Below are positions 8,272 to 16,835 of a DNA stretch of 64,000 bases, piece by piece; positions within the stretch are counted from its first letter, which is position 1; each line of letters starts with the position of its first letter. The DNA comes from Agrobacterium tumefaciens_K (GTDB taxonomy: Bacteria > Pseudomonadota > Alphaproteobacteria > Rhizobiales > Rhizobiaceae). The DNA is taken from contig NZ_JAOEGC010000002.1 in NCBI RefSeq assembly GCF_031801495.1, positions 806,001 to 870,000 of the forward strand. The letters run 5' to 3'. The notes under the pieces were generated by a model. That model saw only the letters and a list, made by a program, of their open reading frames with translations. It was not told the origin of the DNA and did no database searches. Position numbers and translations under genes: made by a program.

Positions 8272-8736
8272 GTCAGACTACCCTGCCAGACCGTTTGATC
8301 TTACGCCCCGTTCATTCCGAATCATCGGCGCTTGCCCCGTTTTCGGGCTTGAAGACAACCTACCGGCAACCGGCGAACACCCGATTGCAAAAAGCCGCGC
8401 AATTTAATTCAAATTGTATCTATTCTCCTCGCTGTGTTTTGCCACCCGTCAATTCGCTCGCATTTTAACGACTGATGTTAAGCATAATTGCGACGCTTGC
8501 CATGGAATGTCGGGAGAAGCGCCAGCCCCGTCTGCCACAAAGGTTAATATGACGGCGAAAATAAAGCGAAATCCGTCGCTTACCCGTCATTAACCATGAA
8601 TTCCAAACCTTCGATCAATTGCCCCGTTCTGGGACTCTCAGGGCGTTTGCGGCCGTTTCGGGCGTTTCATTTTATCCATTCTTTAAGCCACGGTCTTCTA
8701 TTGTCGGCACCGTTAGATCCGCCTCAGGGATTCGGT
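8272..8736. other. Intergenic region upstream of the DivJ-type kinase
   Basis: A 465-base gap between divergent genes. An open frame begins at ATG 8596, but its first 47 codons use A/T-ending and rare codons (TTA, CTA) unlike the rest of the gene, so I treat it as leader. A TTAACCAT sequence at 8590-8597 matches a CtrA half-site. A TTAA pair at 8465-8468 and 8478-8481 has a 9-base rather than the usual 7-base spacing. Confidence 0.4.
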
Positions 8737-10287
8737 GTGCTGGTATTGCGTAACATTACAGAAAAAGCGGTCGCGTTGGTTGACCACGCCTCAGGCAGAT
8801 GGCTCGCCCGCATGGAAGAGGACGCTGAACGGCGTGCCGCCACGGTTGCGCAGCTGCGTCGTCTGATCGCTTTTGCGGGAGCTGGCCTCGTTGTCGTTCC
8901 CGCCGTCTTCAGCCTCATCTTCAGCCCGGCTCTGGCGATGCCGATCGGTGCTGCGCTGGTGCTCGCACTGTTTCTTGCCGCCGCTGCCCTGTTGATAGCC
9001 TTTTCCCATCCCACGCGTGGCGTATCGTCGGCTCCACACGGCGACGAGAACGATGTCGTTCTCGCTTCTCAGGTTCCGGGCCTTCTTCTGGTTCTGAATG
9101 AAAACGGTGTGGTGGAGCGCGTTTCGGGCCGTGATCGTGACCGCTTTCCGGGCCACCTGCGCGAGTGCGCCGGGCAGATCTTTGCCGAACACGTCTATGT
9201 TTCCGACCGGATTTCGCTGATGCAGTCTTTCGATCTGCTGCGGCAGGGCGATGATAGCGCCAGTGCCGAACTCAGGTTCGAAATCGGCTCCCAGACGCGT
9301 AGCAAGGCGCAGTTCATGCATCTGCGTGCCGAAATGACCGCGGTTCGCGGCACCACCGGCCGCCTTCGCCGCATCGTGGCCCAACTGTCCGACATGACGG
9401 CAATCGAGGATCTTCGTCGCGAAGCTGCCCGCAAGACCGCTGAGGCGGAATCGGCCAACGACGCCAAGTCGCGTTTCCTGGCGGCCGTCAGCCACGAACT
9501 GCGCACGCCACTGAACGCCGTTCTCGGATTTTCCGATATTCTGGCGGGCGAATATTTCGGCAAGCTCGAGAATGACCGCCAGCGTGAATATGTGGCGCTG
9601 ATCCGTCAGTCTGGCGCGCATCTTTTGTCCGTGGTCAACACCATGCTCGACATGAGCAAGCTGGAAGCTGGCCGTTATGAACTGATGATGGAAGCCTTCC
9701 CCATCGCTGAATCGATCGAATCCTGTGAAGCGATGCTCGGTCTTCAGGCAAAGGAGAAGGGCATCACGTTGACCAGCCGCATCCAGCGCGGTATCGGCGA
9801 GGTCACGGCAGACGAGCGGGCGATCCGACAGGTTCTGATCAATCTGGCCGGCAATGCCATCAAGTTCACGGACGCCGGTGGTGTCGTCTCGATGGACGCG
9901 GCGCGGGAAGGCACTATGCTGAAACTGACGGTCAGCGACACCGGCATCGGCATCGCCGCCGACAAGATAGAATTCCTGGGCCAGCCCTTCATGCAGGTCC
10001 AGAACGAATATACCCGTCGCTATGAAGGCACGGGACTGGGACTTTCGCTGGTCAAGGGACTGGTGGCATTGCATGGCGGCACGTTCGCCATTGCCAGCAG
10101 GCCCGGCGAAGGAACAGTCGTAACGATCATGCTGCCTGCCGATGGCTCCGGCGTCGCAGGTGGAAGCGAAGACGCAGAGGCTGGGCGCATGGTGGAGTTT
10201 CCGCCGCGCATCAGGCAGCTCGGCGACCTCGCCGAAGTTATGAAAAAGGATGTTGAGGATGGCCCCGCGAAAGCGAAAATCGCCTAA
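8737..10287 (+). CDS. divJ: DivJ-type PAS sensor histidine kinase
   Basis: A hybrid-free membrane histidine kinase. Two membrane segments are followed by a PAS-like region, then HisKA with FLAAVSHELRTPLNAVLGF (the phospho-accepting His lies about residue 253 from this start) and an HATPase domain with the N-box NLAGNAIKFTDAGG, the G1 box DTGIGIA and the G2 box GTGLGLSLV. In alphaproteobacteria, kinases of this class (DivJ, PleC, PdhS) phosphorylate DivK and feed the CtrA cell-cycle pathway; I recall the Agrobacterium divJ gene lying in this neighbourhood. GTG 8737 was chosen because AGGGA precedes it at 8726-8730 and upstream codons look non-coding; ATG 8596 would give 563 residues. It overlaps the next gene by 29 bases. 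The exact paralogue is an inference. Confidence 0.75.
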   Translation: MLVLRNITEKAVALVDHASGRWLARMEEDAERRAATVAQLRRLIAFAGAGLVVVPAVFSLIFSPALAMPIGAALVLALFLAAAALLIAFSHPTRGVSSAPHGDENDVVLASQVPGLLLVLNENGVVERVSGRDRDRFPGHLRECAGQIFAEHVYVSDRISLMQSFDLLRQGDDSASAELRFEIGSQTRSKAQFMHLRAEMTAVRGTTGRLRRIVAQLSDMTAIEDLRREAARKTAEAESANDAKSRFLAAVSHELRTPLNAVLGFSDILAGEYFGKLENDRQREYVALIRQSGAHLLSVVNTMLDMSKLEAGRYELMMEAFPIAESIESCEAMLGLQAKEKGITLTSRIQRGIGEVTADERAIRQVLINLAGNAIKFTDAGGVVSMDAAREGTMLKLTVSDTGIGIAADKIEFLGQPFMQVQNEYTRRYEGTGLGLSLVKGLVALHGGTFAIASRPGEGTVVTIMLPADGSGVAGGSEDAEAGRMVEFPPRIRQLGDLAEVMKKDVEDGPAKAKIA

Positions 10288-11185
10288 GAAAGCAGCCGCC
10301 CAGCAAGGGGCAGGCATGGTTTACTTGGTGGTTTCGGCCATCGGGCGCGAAGTCATGCGCCGTCCGAAACTGGTGGGCGGCGTCGGTGCCTTTGCAGTGG
10401 TGTTCGGCTTTGTCGCCGCCAATGCGCTCTGGTATCAGCCGGGCGTGCATCCGTCGCCTTTCCTCAGAACCCGCGATGAAACCGATCCGAACGGTATCGC
10501 CGGCTATCGCATGACACAGACCCTCGGCACCGAGGGCAATGTCACGACGTTCCGCATCGAACGCCCTGAAGCGGCGGATACGCCAACGCCGCAGACCGCG
10601 GATGCGAACCAGACGGCGCAGCAGCCGCTGGCCCCCGCTGCGCATCAGCGCCTGCAGATCGTTGCCGATATTCAGGGCGAATTGAAGCGGCGCGGGCTCT
10701 ACGACGGAGAGGCCGATGGCCTGATGGGGCCGCGCACTGCTGCCGCCATCATGTTCTTCGAGGAAACCGTCGGCATGGAACAGACCGGCGAACCGACCAG
10801 CCGCGTGCTGTCGGCGCTGAAGATCGATGGCGCGACCGTCGCCGCCATTCCCAGGGACCGCCCCTCCGATAATGTCGCAAGCGGCGCTGTGGAGATCGAT
10901 CCCGTGGCCGCGGCCATCCGCAAGGCGGAAACGGCAACGCCGAAGGCCGAAACCGTATCGCTGACGGGCAACCCTTCCACCGCCAGGCCGGTGTCGCGCG
11001 AAATGGTCGCGAAAATCCAGCAGGGGCTGGTGAACATTGCCTATGCAGGCGTGAAGGTCGATGGTTTCGCAGGTGAACAGACCCGCACCGCCATCCGCCA
11101 GTTCGAGAAGCACTATCGCCTGCCCGAAACCGGCGAGCCGAGCGAAGCCGTGCTGAAAAAGCTGAAATCCATCGGCGCGCTGTAG
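10259..11185 (+). CDS. Peptidoglycan-binding domain protein, membrane anchored
   Basis: A protein of about 308 residues with a basic N-terminus, one membrane segment (VVFGFVAANALWY near residue 45) and two PG_binding_1 repeats in the periplasmic part. The first runs from DIQGELKRRGLYDGEADG to near residue 185; the second, at the C-terminus, carries VKVDGFAGEQTRTAIRQFEKHYRL. The linker between them is rich in Thr, Ala and Pro. ATG 10259 has AAGGA eight bases upstream; ATG 10250 is also possible. The start lies inside the kinase gene, so expression is coupled to it, which suggests a link between cell-cycle signalling and the wall. No catalytic domain is visible. Confidence 0.8.
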   Translation: MAPRKRKSPKKAAAQQGAGMVYLVVSAIGREVMRRPKLVGGVGAFAVVFGFVAANALWYQPGVHPSPFLRTRDETDPNGIAGYRMTQTLGTEGNVTTFRIERPEAADTPTPQTADANQTAQQPLAPAAHQRLQIVADIQGELKRRGLYDGEADGLMGPRTAAAIMFFEETVGMEQTGEPTSRVLSALKIDGATVAAIPRDRPSDNVASGAVEIDPVAAAIRKAETATPKAETVSLTGNPSTARPVSREMVAKIQQGLVNIAYAGVKVDGFAGEQTRTAIRQFEKHYRLPETGEPSEAVLKKLKSIGAL

Positions 11186-11215
11186 GGGTTTGCTGTGTTG
11201 CGGCATATACTCCCT

Positions 11216-11244
11216 CGTCATACAGGCCTTGAGCCGGAATGACG
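11216..11244. repeat. Palindromic repeat element, copy 1
   Basis: CGTCAT at 11216-11221 and ATGACG at 11239-11244 flank an AGGCC/GCCGGA core. This is an imperfect copy of the same family seen at 16673, 35195 and 47264. It lies between two genes on the same strand. Confidence 0.6.
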
Positions 11245-11316
11245 AAGGTGAGTGCCACCGCGCATAAATGACATTCACAGGTCCGCCAAGATTGGGCCAT
11301 CTGGAAAAGCCCGCTC

Positions 11317-11670
11317 ATGCGCCTGAAATCCGATATCTTCGTTTCCGCCCTTGTCCGACGCGTGTTCTCCGCGGGCGGGTTTGCCGCCGTGGAAAAGAAG
11401 GGTGCGGAGGAGGCAGGGGCGATCTTCATCCGCCAGCGCTTCCGCGACGGCACGGAGAACCTCTACGGACCTGCGCCGCAAAGCTTTGCTGAAGATGACG
11501 AGACAAGAGCCGAGCGCCGGTTCGAAACGCGGCTTGCTGGGGTGGATGCGCTGGAAAGCGCCGCATTGCTCGACCGTGAGCGTCGCTTCGACAGCGACCT
11601 GTGGATCGTCGAGCTCGAAACAGACGATATAACCGGACTTCTGAAGCTGGTGGATCAGCCAAAAACATAA
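11317..11670 (+). CDS. DUF1491 family protein
   Basis: A 117-residue DUF1491 protein. The visible family pattern is the N-terminal LKSDIFVSALVRRVFSAGG, the central GAEEAGAIFIRQR and the C-terminal DRERRFDSDLWIVELE. It is soluble, charged, and has no signal peptide or membrane segment. This family is restricted mainly to alphaproteobacteria and its function is unknown. A clear terminator overlaps the stop codon. Confidence 0.85.
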   Translation: MRLKSDIFVSALVRRVFSAGGFAAVEKKGAEEAGAIFIRQRFRDGTENLYGPAPQSFAEDDETRAERRFETRLAGVDALESAALLDRERRFDSDLWIVELETDDITGLLKLVDQPKT

Positions 11671-11693
11671 GGGCGGCAATGACGCCCTTTTTT
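11669..11693. terminator. Bidirectional intrinsic terminator
   Basis: AAGGGCG at 11669-11675 pairs with CGCCCTT at 11683-11689 and is followed by six T on the + strand. The left side carries AAAAAC, which gives a U-rich tail on the - strand too. It sits exactly between the convergent DUF1491 and DUF2336 genes and probably serves both. Confidence 0.9.
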
Positions 11694-12619
11694 CAGCTTG
11701 CCGCCGTCTTGCGTGGCAAGGGAGTGAACTGGCGCTCGCCGCGCTGACTGTGCGTGTAGCTGTCGGCCCGCCGCCAGTTTTCGACGCGCTCCTCGCAGTC
11801 CACGGTGTCCAGCCGGTCGATCAGCGCTTCGGCGCGGCTCATGTCGCCGTCAGCTGCGGAAAGATGCGGATAGAAGCATTGCAGCACGAAGGCTGCCTCC
11901 GAAAACTCCATGCCGAGGCCGGTCAGTGTCATGGCAAGCTGGTTGCCGGAAATGTCGAGCATGATGCGTTCGGAAAGCCAGTAGCTGGACGACAGCGAAT
12001 CCGCCAGCGCCACGGCGAACTGGCGCGCATCGCGTTCGCGAGCAAACCTCACCAACAAGGCTTCCTGCACCTCGGTCAGGCGCCGCAGGCCCAGAACGTC
12101 ATGCGCCGGCCGGTTGAGATGGCGTGCCATATCCCGGATCTGCTGACGCATCTGTTCCTCAAGGTCCGATGCCGGCTGCACCTCCGGCGTCGGCTGCGGT
12201 TCAGCCGATGCCGACGCCACGGGTGCTTCCTGTGCGGGGGCCGCATCGTCGCTCTGGCGCGGCACGTCACGGGTGTGACGCATGCCGACGAGCGCATCGA
12301 TGACGGTGGGAGAGAGATCGTCGCGGCGGACGATGGCGCGCGCATGCGCGGCGCCCTGGGTGCGGGCGATGGCGATCAGCGTTTCGTCATCAAGGCACTT
12401 TGATGAAATCAGGAAGGGTGCGGCCAGCGCGATCGGCTGGCTGGCAATGAAGAAGGCGACGGCCGAGGGAACGGTCGGATGCTGGGAGAGGGCCGCGATG
12501 GCCTCGCGTTTCGCCTCATCGGTCGAAGCGTTGAAAAGCGGCATGAAGAGTTCGGCGAACTGACGCAGATCGGATTTGGAAGGACGAGATACGCTTTCAA
12601 AATTCGTCACGGTGGCCAT
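11693..12619 (-). CDS. DUF2336 domain protein
   Basis: A protein of about 308 residues of the DUF2336 family found in Rhizobiales and related alphaproteobacteria. The N-terminal two thirds are built of HEAT-like helices, for example KREAIAALSQHPTVPSAVAFF and the tandem IARTQGAAHARAIVRRDDLSP. A Pro/Ala/Glu-rich linker near residue 165 leads to the C-terminal helical domain. The start is placed at ATG 12619. GAGGAAG upstream is better spaced for GTG codons at 12625 or 12628, so a 2-3 residue extension is possible. Function is unknown; some DUF2336 proteins occur in phosphorelay contexts. Confidence 0.8.
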   Translation of the reverse strand: MATVTNFESVSRPSKSDLRQFAELFMPLFNASTDEAKREAIAALSQHPTVPSAVAFFIASQPIALAAPFLISSKCLDDETLIAIARTQGAAHARAIVRRDDLSPTVIDALVGMRHTRDVPRQSDDAAPAQEAPVASASAEPQPTPEVQPASDLEEQMRQQIRDMARHLNRPAHDVLGLRRLTEVQEALLVRFARERDARQFAVALADSLSSSYWLSERIMLDISGNQLAMTLTGLGMEFSEAAFVLQCFYPHLSAADGDMSRAEALIDRLDTVDCEERVENWRRADSYTHSQRGERQFTPLPRKTAAS

Positions 12620-13094
12620 CAGCACCACATCTTTCTTCCTCACGGCTCTTGGCCTCTCAAGTTCTCGAAACCGGTCGGTCAACGCACTACCCAACAAAAA
12701 CGCGAACACAATATTCGCTCAACTTAGAGCAAATCCGTTGACGTCCTGTTAACTATGGGGGTGGGCAAGCGATGTTTGATGCTTATCAACAACGAAATTT
12801 TAAAGGTGCCGAAATTGCCGGAAAGCGCGGAACTTTGCCGGAGTTGCGGGGTTTCCAACCCGTTCTACCGGGCAGCGGAGAGCCGGACCGGCGTAAATTA
12901 AGGTTAACGGATCATTAACCTGTCCGTGATTGTAATTTCATGGGCAATATTAGGATTCCATGTTATCCTCGACACCGGAATAAAAGCCCGAATGGCATGC
13001 GCTGATATGTGATGGTGACGAAATTCCCGATGCAAGACGAGGCTTGCACGGTTCCCAGTAGCAACGACAATCATGTCCCGAAGAGGAGATGAGC
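12620..13094. other. Intergenic region with CtrA-like box
   Basis: This gap of about 475 bases separates the DUF2336 gene from a small + strand gene. It holds TTAA repeats between about 12748 and 12918, including one exact TTAA-N7-TTAA site, and no supported gene. A purine-rich ribosome site (GAAGAGGAG) marks its right end. Confidence 0.5.
12904..12920. promoter_or_regulatory. Candidate CtrA binding site
   Basis: TTAA at 12904-12907, seven bases, then TTAACC at 12915-12920 matches the full CtrA consensus TTAA-N7-TTAA(C). It lies 175 bases upstream of the small gene at 13095 and 285 bases from the divergent DUF2336 start. CtrA is the cell-cycle master regulator of this class. Confidence 0.5.
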
Positions 13095-13283
13095 ATGGCA
13101 GAAATTATTCCGCTGGACGAAGCCCGCCGAAGTTCAAGGCCCGGTGTGGATGCCGCGGCGCGGGGCATCGGTCCGGCTAAGGTCGTGCTGTTTACCGGCG
13201 TGCGCTACGAAAAGCGCGATACGCATCCGAAGAAGTCGCCGCGTAAGCCCAAGTCAAATACCGAAACCGCGCTCAAGTCCTGA
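13095..13283 (+). CDS. Small basic conserved hypothetical protein
   Basis: A 62-residue protein starting MAEIIPLDEARR, with the core FTGVRYEKRD and a Lys/Pro/Ser-rich C-terminus (HPKKSPRKPKS). GAAGAGGAG at 13079-13087 sits seven bases before this ATG, which I prefer over the ATG at 13089. No membrane segment or cysteine is present. The basic tail suggests nucleic-acid or ribosome contact, but that is a guess. I do not recognise a named family. Confidence 0.65.
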   Translation: MAEIIPLDEARRSSRPGVDAAARGIGPAKVVLFTGVRYEKRDTHPKKSPRKPKSNTETALKS

Positions 13284-13303
13284 TCGCGCAGTCAATATAG
13301 ACG

Positions 13304-13852
13304 TCACTTCCACGGCGTCGGCTGGCATTTCGCCTCGTTCAGAAAGCGTTCCGCTTCTTCCCCGAAACTCGGCTGCGGCACCATCGTCCGCAACACCACA
13401 TATCCTTCCGTCTGATCCGCCTCCACCAGAATGGCCTGTGACAGCGCTGGCGGCTGCGCCTTGCGGATGGCGGCGATCTGTACGGCATCCGCCACGAGAA
13501 TATCCATGACGCCGCCCGCTGACGTGCGGTCGTTCATGCTGAAAACCTCGTTCGACGCCCTGTCGTAAACGGCGACCGACCAGAACGGCACCACGCCGAT
13601 GGCCGTCAGTCGAACCGGATTTTCCTCGATGTTGAAGGTGCAGACCGCGACGCGCATGAACGGGTCGCCGCTGCCCAGCGTCGCCTTCTCAACCGTTTCT
13701 TCCAGCAGATGGAAGTCGTGCGGCTTTCCCTCCGCCACGGCGCGGGTGTAGGCGTCGCGGTTGGAAAAATGCGGGATCGACAGAAGGATGACGAAGTGTA
13801 GCGCCGCAGCGCCAACCAGACCGGTGACGATGGTCAGCAGAAACCTAAGCAT
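13304..13852 (-). CDS. DUF1254 domain membrane-anchored protein
   Basis: A 182-residue protein with an N-terminal membrane helix (LLTIVTGLVGAAALHFVILL) and a periplasmic part of the DUF1254 type (PFWSVAVYDRASNEVFSMNDR, then ILVADAVQIAAIRK). It is the downstream member of a two-gene unit, overlapping the DUF1214 gene by 8 bases. DUF1254 and DUF1214 are often fused or adjacent, which supports both calls. The function is unknown; a role in the envelope is inferred from the signal anchors. Confidence 0.8.
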   Translation of the reverse strand: MLRFLLTIVTGLVGAAALHFVILLSIPHFSNRDAYTRAVAEGKPHDFHLLEETVEKATLGSGDPFMRVAVCTFNIEENPVRLTAIGVVPFWSVAVYDRASNEVFSMNDRTSAGGVMDILVADAVQIAAIRKAQPPALSQAILVEADQTEGYVVLRTMVPQPSFGEEAERFLNEAKCQPTPWK

Positions 13853-14432
13853 TGCCGCACTCCAGCCTGCGGATGCCCGGCATCGAGATGTCGATGAGGC
13901 CCGAGCTTCCGGCGACCGGCGTATCGAGCAGGGTCATCACCAGCTTGAACGTCTGGCCCTGTGGCACGGCAAGCCAGTTGTAAGTCTGCGCGGCGGCGGC
14001 GATGGCGACGTCGATGCCGCCTTCCGGGTCGCGCAGCAACGTCCTGGAGTTGAGAGCGAAGGGCCTGCCTGTGGCGTCTGCCAGCACGTTGCCCTGCTGG
14101 TCTGCGGCATAGATCGTCCAGAAGCGGGAAGGGGGCACGGTGCCCTCCAGCCGGTATTGGCATGCGCCGGTGAGCCGCTGTCCATCGCTGTCGACGGCGG
14201 CGGTGAAGCTCAGACCCTCGGCCGTGCCGTAAAGCAGCTTGCCGGCATCGGCACGATGCGATTTCGCGTAAGGGTCGGCCTCGATCGTCTGCGCTTCAGG
14301 AAAAGCATCCCACGGTCCTATGCGGATCGAGCCGAAGCCGGAGGTGGCTTCGAGCGCGACCAGCGTCGAGGCGATGCCGCCGCCGAAAGCGATCAGAAGG
14401 GCGATACCGACGAGGAATGGAACTCGAAACAC
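13845..14432 (-). CDS. DUF1214 domain membrane-anchored protein
   Basis: A 195-residue protein with an N-terminal anchor (FLVGIALLIAFGGGIASTLVAL) and the DUF1214 landmarks ADPYAKSHRADAGKL, the segment LYGTAEGLSFTAAVDSDG, RFWTIYAADQQGN and a C-terminal NWLAVPQGQTF block. It is the first gene of the DUF1214-DUF1254 pair. A complex inverted repeat lies immediately upstream of its start. No catalytic role is established. Confidence 0.82.
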   Translation of the reverse strand: MFRVPFLVGIALLIAFGGGIASTLVALEATSGFGSIRIGPWDAFPEAQTIEADPYAKSHRADAGKLLYGTAEGLSFTAAVDSDGQRLTGACQYRLEGTVPPSRFWTIYAADQQGNVLADATGRPFALNSRTLLRDPEGGIDVAIAAAAQTYNWLAVPQGQTFKLVMTLLDTPVAGSSGLIDISMPGIRRLECGNA

Positions 14433-14448
14433 GCTGTCTTCCCGTTTC

Positions 14449-14551
14449 TAGAGCGCCGTGCGTCCTTTCGGACGAACAAAGGACGCTCTAAACTATTGAA
14501 TCTGCGCATCGTGCTTTCCGAAGATCGATTCCGATTTTCGGGCCGATGCGC
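14449..14551. repeat. Compound palindromic interspersed repeat
   Basis: Two nested hairpins lie side by side. In the first, GCGTCCTTT (14460-14468) pairs with AAAGGACGC (14478-14486), flanked by TAGAGC and GCTCTA. In the second, GCGCATCG (14504-14511) pairs with CGATGCGC (14544-14551), enclosing CCGAAGATCG and CGATTTTCGG. The layout matches the RIME-like intergenic repeats of Rhizobiaceae. Confidence 0.7.
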
Positions 14552-14645
14552 TGAACAGGTCGAGGGTTATCACTGATTCCCGCTTTGGAAAATGCCGGGT
14601 CTTCTTTAGTCATTGTGAAAACGACGAAATCAGGGGATTCTTTTC

Positions 14646-16034
14646 ATGACGCGACAGGCTGCCATCGATCACGCCACCACACATTTCGATGATGGCGGCT
14701 TTGCCCGCGATCTGGCACGGCGGGTGGGTCTGCGCACCGAAAGCCAGAATGAGGCCAACGCCGGCGAACTCCGGCTCTATCTCGAAAATGAAATGAGACC
14801 CGCTTTTGCCGACATGGGTTTTACCAGTGACATTATCGAAGACAGCGCTTCCGGCCTGCCGTTTCTGATTGCCGAACGTTTTGAGGATGAGAACCTGCCG
14901 ACGGTGCTCGGTTACGGCCACGGCGACGTGGTGCGCGGGCTGGACGATGGCTGGGCGGGCGGCCTTTCGCCCTGGGCAATGACCGACAAGGACGGCAAAT
15001 GGTACGGGCGCGGCACGGCAGACAACAAGGGGCAGCATTCCATCAACATGGCGGCTCTGAATTCCGTGATCGAAACGCGCGGAAAGCTCGGTTTTAACGC
15101 CAAATACCTGATCGAAATGGGAGAGGAACGCGGCTCGCCGGGGCTGAGGGACATCTGCCGCGACCATGGCGACCGGCTCGGCGCCGACCTGCTGATCGCC
15201 TCGGACGGGCCACGGCTGAACGCCGAACGCCCGACCGTGTTTCTCGGCGCACGCGGCGGCATCACCTTGGATCTGGTCATCGAGGCGCGTGAGGGCGGCC
15301 ACCATTCCGGTAACTGGGGTGGGGCGCTGTCCAACCCCGGCGTGCAACTTGCCCATGCCATAGCGAGCCTTGTCGGGCCGACCGGGCAGATCCGGGTGCC
15401 GGACCTCGTGCCGCCGGAGCTGCCGCAGGCAGTACGGGATGCTGTGGCCGATTGCGAGATCGATGGCGGACCGGACGGTCCGGCGATCGACCCGGACTGG
15501 GGCGAACCCGGCCTTTCCACGGCTGAGCGGGTGTTTGGTTGGTGCGCGCTGGAGGTGCTGGCGTTTGAGACGGGCAATCCACGCTCGCCGGTCAACGCCA
15601 TTCCGCCGAAGGCATGGGCGCGGCTGCAACTGCGGTTCGTCGTGGGCATCGATCCGGAAGCCGTCATTCCCGCCGTGCGCCGCCATCTGGATCGGCAGGG
15701 TTTTCCCATGGTGAGGATCGTGGTTGCGGGCGACGAGATTTTCCGCGCCACCCGGCTTGATCCGCAAGACCCGTGGGTGGGCTGGGCGGTCGGTTCGATT
15801 GCCCGCACCACGGGAAAGAAACCTGCGCTTTTACCCAATCTCGGAGGCTCGCTGCCCAACGACATCTTCGCCGATATCCTGAAGCTACGCACCATCTGGG
15901 TGCCGCATTCCTATCCCGGCTGTTCGCAGCACGCGCCGAACGAACATCTGCCGAAAGCGATTGCCCGCGAAGGTCTGGCGATCATGGCCGGGCTTTACTG
16001 GGATCTGGGCGAGCCGGGTATCCCCGGCGTTTAG
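14646..16034 (+). CDS. M20 family metallopeptidase
   Basis: A 462-residue zinc peptidase of the M20 (ArgE/DapE/CPG2) family. Metal-site motifs are GYGHGDVV (His about 92), GRGTADNKGQH (bridging Asp about 126) and MGEERGSPG (Glu pair about 159). The C-terminal HSYPGCSQHAPNEH provides the last metal histidine. The central GHHSGNWGG block belongs to the lid/dimerisation domain. Likely substrates are dipeptides or N-acyl amino acids in the cytosol. Convergent with the LysE-type exporter, overlapping by 4 bases. The exact substrate cannot be read. Confidence 0.88.
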   Translation: MTRQAAIDHATTHFDDGGFARDLARRVGLRTESQNEANAGELRLYLENEMRPAFADMGFTSDIIEDSASGLPFLIAERFEDENLPTVLGYGHGDVVRGLDDGWAGGLSPWAMTDKDGKWYGRGTADNKGQHSINMAALNSVIETRGKLGFNAKYLIEMGEERGSPGLRDICRDHGDRLGADLLIASDGPRLNAERPTVFLGARGGITLDLVIEAREGGHHSGNWGGALSNPGVQLAHAIASLVGPTGQIRVPDLVPPELPQAVRDAVADCEIDGGPDGPAIDPDWGEPGLSTAERVFGWCALEVLAFETGNPRSPVNAIPPKAWARLQLRFVVGIDPEAVIPAVRRHLDRQGFPMVRIVVAGDEIFRATRLDPQDPWVGWAVGSIARTTGKKPALLPNLGGSLPNDIFADILKLRTIWVPHSYPGCSQHAPNEHLPKAIAREGLAIMAGLYWDLGEPGIPGV

Positions 16035-16639
16035 ACGCCTCTCAGCAGCATGAAGGCGATGGCCCACATGGTGACGGCGATCACCCCTTCGAGGATGCGC
16101 CAGGCGGCGGGTTTCTCGAACAGCGGCCGCAGCCAGCGCGCGCCGTAACCGAGCGAGAAGAAAAACACCAGCGAGCCGGTTGCCGCACCGGCCGCGAAGG
16201 TCTTTTCCAGGCCCGGAAACTGTGTGGAAATCGAGCCGAGCAGTACGACGGTATCGAGGTAGACGTGCGGGTTGAGGAAGGTCAGCGCCAGGCAGATGGC
16301 AAGCGTCTGCCACAGGCTCGTCTCCCGCCGCTCCGCAACGGACAGCGCGCCTGAAGAGCGGAACGCCGAGTGAAGGCTTTTGGCGCCGTACCAGATCAGG
16401 AAGGCCGCACCGGCGTAGCGCATGATCGGGTCCAGCGCGGGCATCACAGCGCTGATCTGCCGGAAGCCGGTGACGCCGACGACGATCAGCATCGCATCGG
16501 AGACGGCGCAGGTCAGGCACACGGCGAAGACATGCGAGCGCATCAGCCCCTGCTTCAGCACGAATGCATTCTGCGCGCCGATGGCGACGATCAGGCTGAG
16601 GCCCATCGTCAGGCCGGTGAAGAAAACCTGTAAGTCCAT
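16031..16639 (-). CDS. LysE/ArgO family basic amino acid exporter
   Basis: A 202-residue polytopic protein of the LysE family with about six membrane segments. The N-terminal signature IVAIGAQNAFVLKQGL and the mid-protein CLALTFLNPHVYLDTVVLLG with its conserved Asn-Pro-His are diagnostic. LysE and ArgO export lysine or arginine by proton exchange and relieve intracellular excess. The divergent LysR-type gene at 16836 resembles LysG/ArgP, its usual activator, so induction by basic amino acids is likely. Confidence 0.9.
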   Translation of the reverse strand: MDLQVFFTGLTMGLSLIVAIGAQNAFVLKQGLMRSHVFAVCLTCAVSDAMLIVVGVTGFRQISAVMPALDPIMRYAGAAFLIWYGAKSLHSAFRSSGALSVAERRETSLWQTLAICLALTFLNPHVYLDTVVLLGSISTQFPGLEKTFAAGAATGSLVFFFSLGYGARWLRPLFEKPAAWRILEGVIAVTMWAIAFMLLRGV

Positions 16640-16672
16640 GTTGTCCTGTAACCTGTTGTTGTGTTTCCGTCA

Positions 16673-16693
16673 TTCCGGCCTCGAGCCGGAATC
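16673..16693. repeat. Palindromic repeat element, copy 2
   Basis: ATTCCGGC (16673-16680) and GCCGGAAT (16686-16693) form a perfect stem with a CTCGA loop, preceded by CCGTC. It lies in the divergent spacer between the LysE exporter and its regulator. The right outer arm has decayed. Confidence 0.65.
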
Positions 16694-16835
16694 CGGTGCG
16701 ATAAGGACTTCGACCGCCAAAACTCTTTTCGCCATCCGGACGCAAGGTTCTTGGAATACCTTGCTCACGGCCTTGGATAGTCGGTTCTTTTGCATTAACA
16801 TAATTAAACAATCTCATCCGGATTAAGCGCTGCTA

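Noticed and set aside
8596..8736. ATG 8596 as start of the DivJ-type kinase
   Set aside because: Its first 47 codons use rare A/T-ending codons, have no ribosome site, and hold a CtrA half-site; GTG 8737 is better placed.
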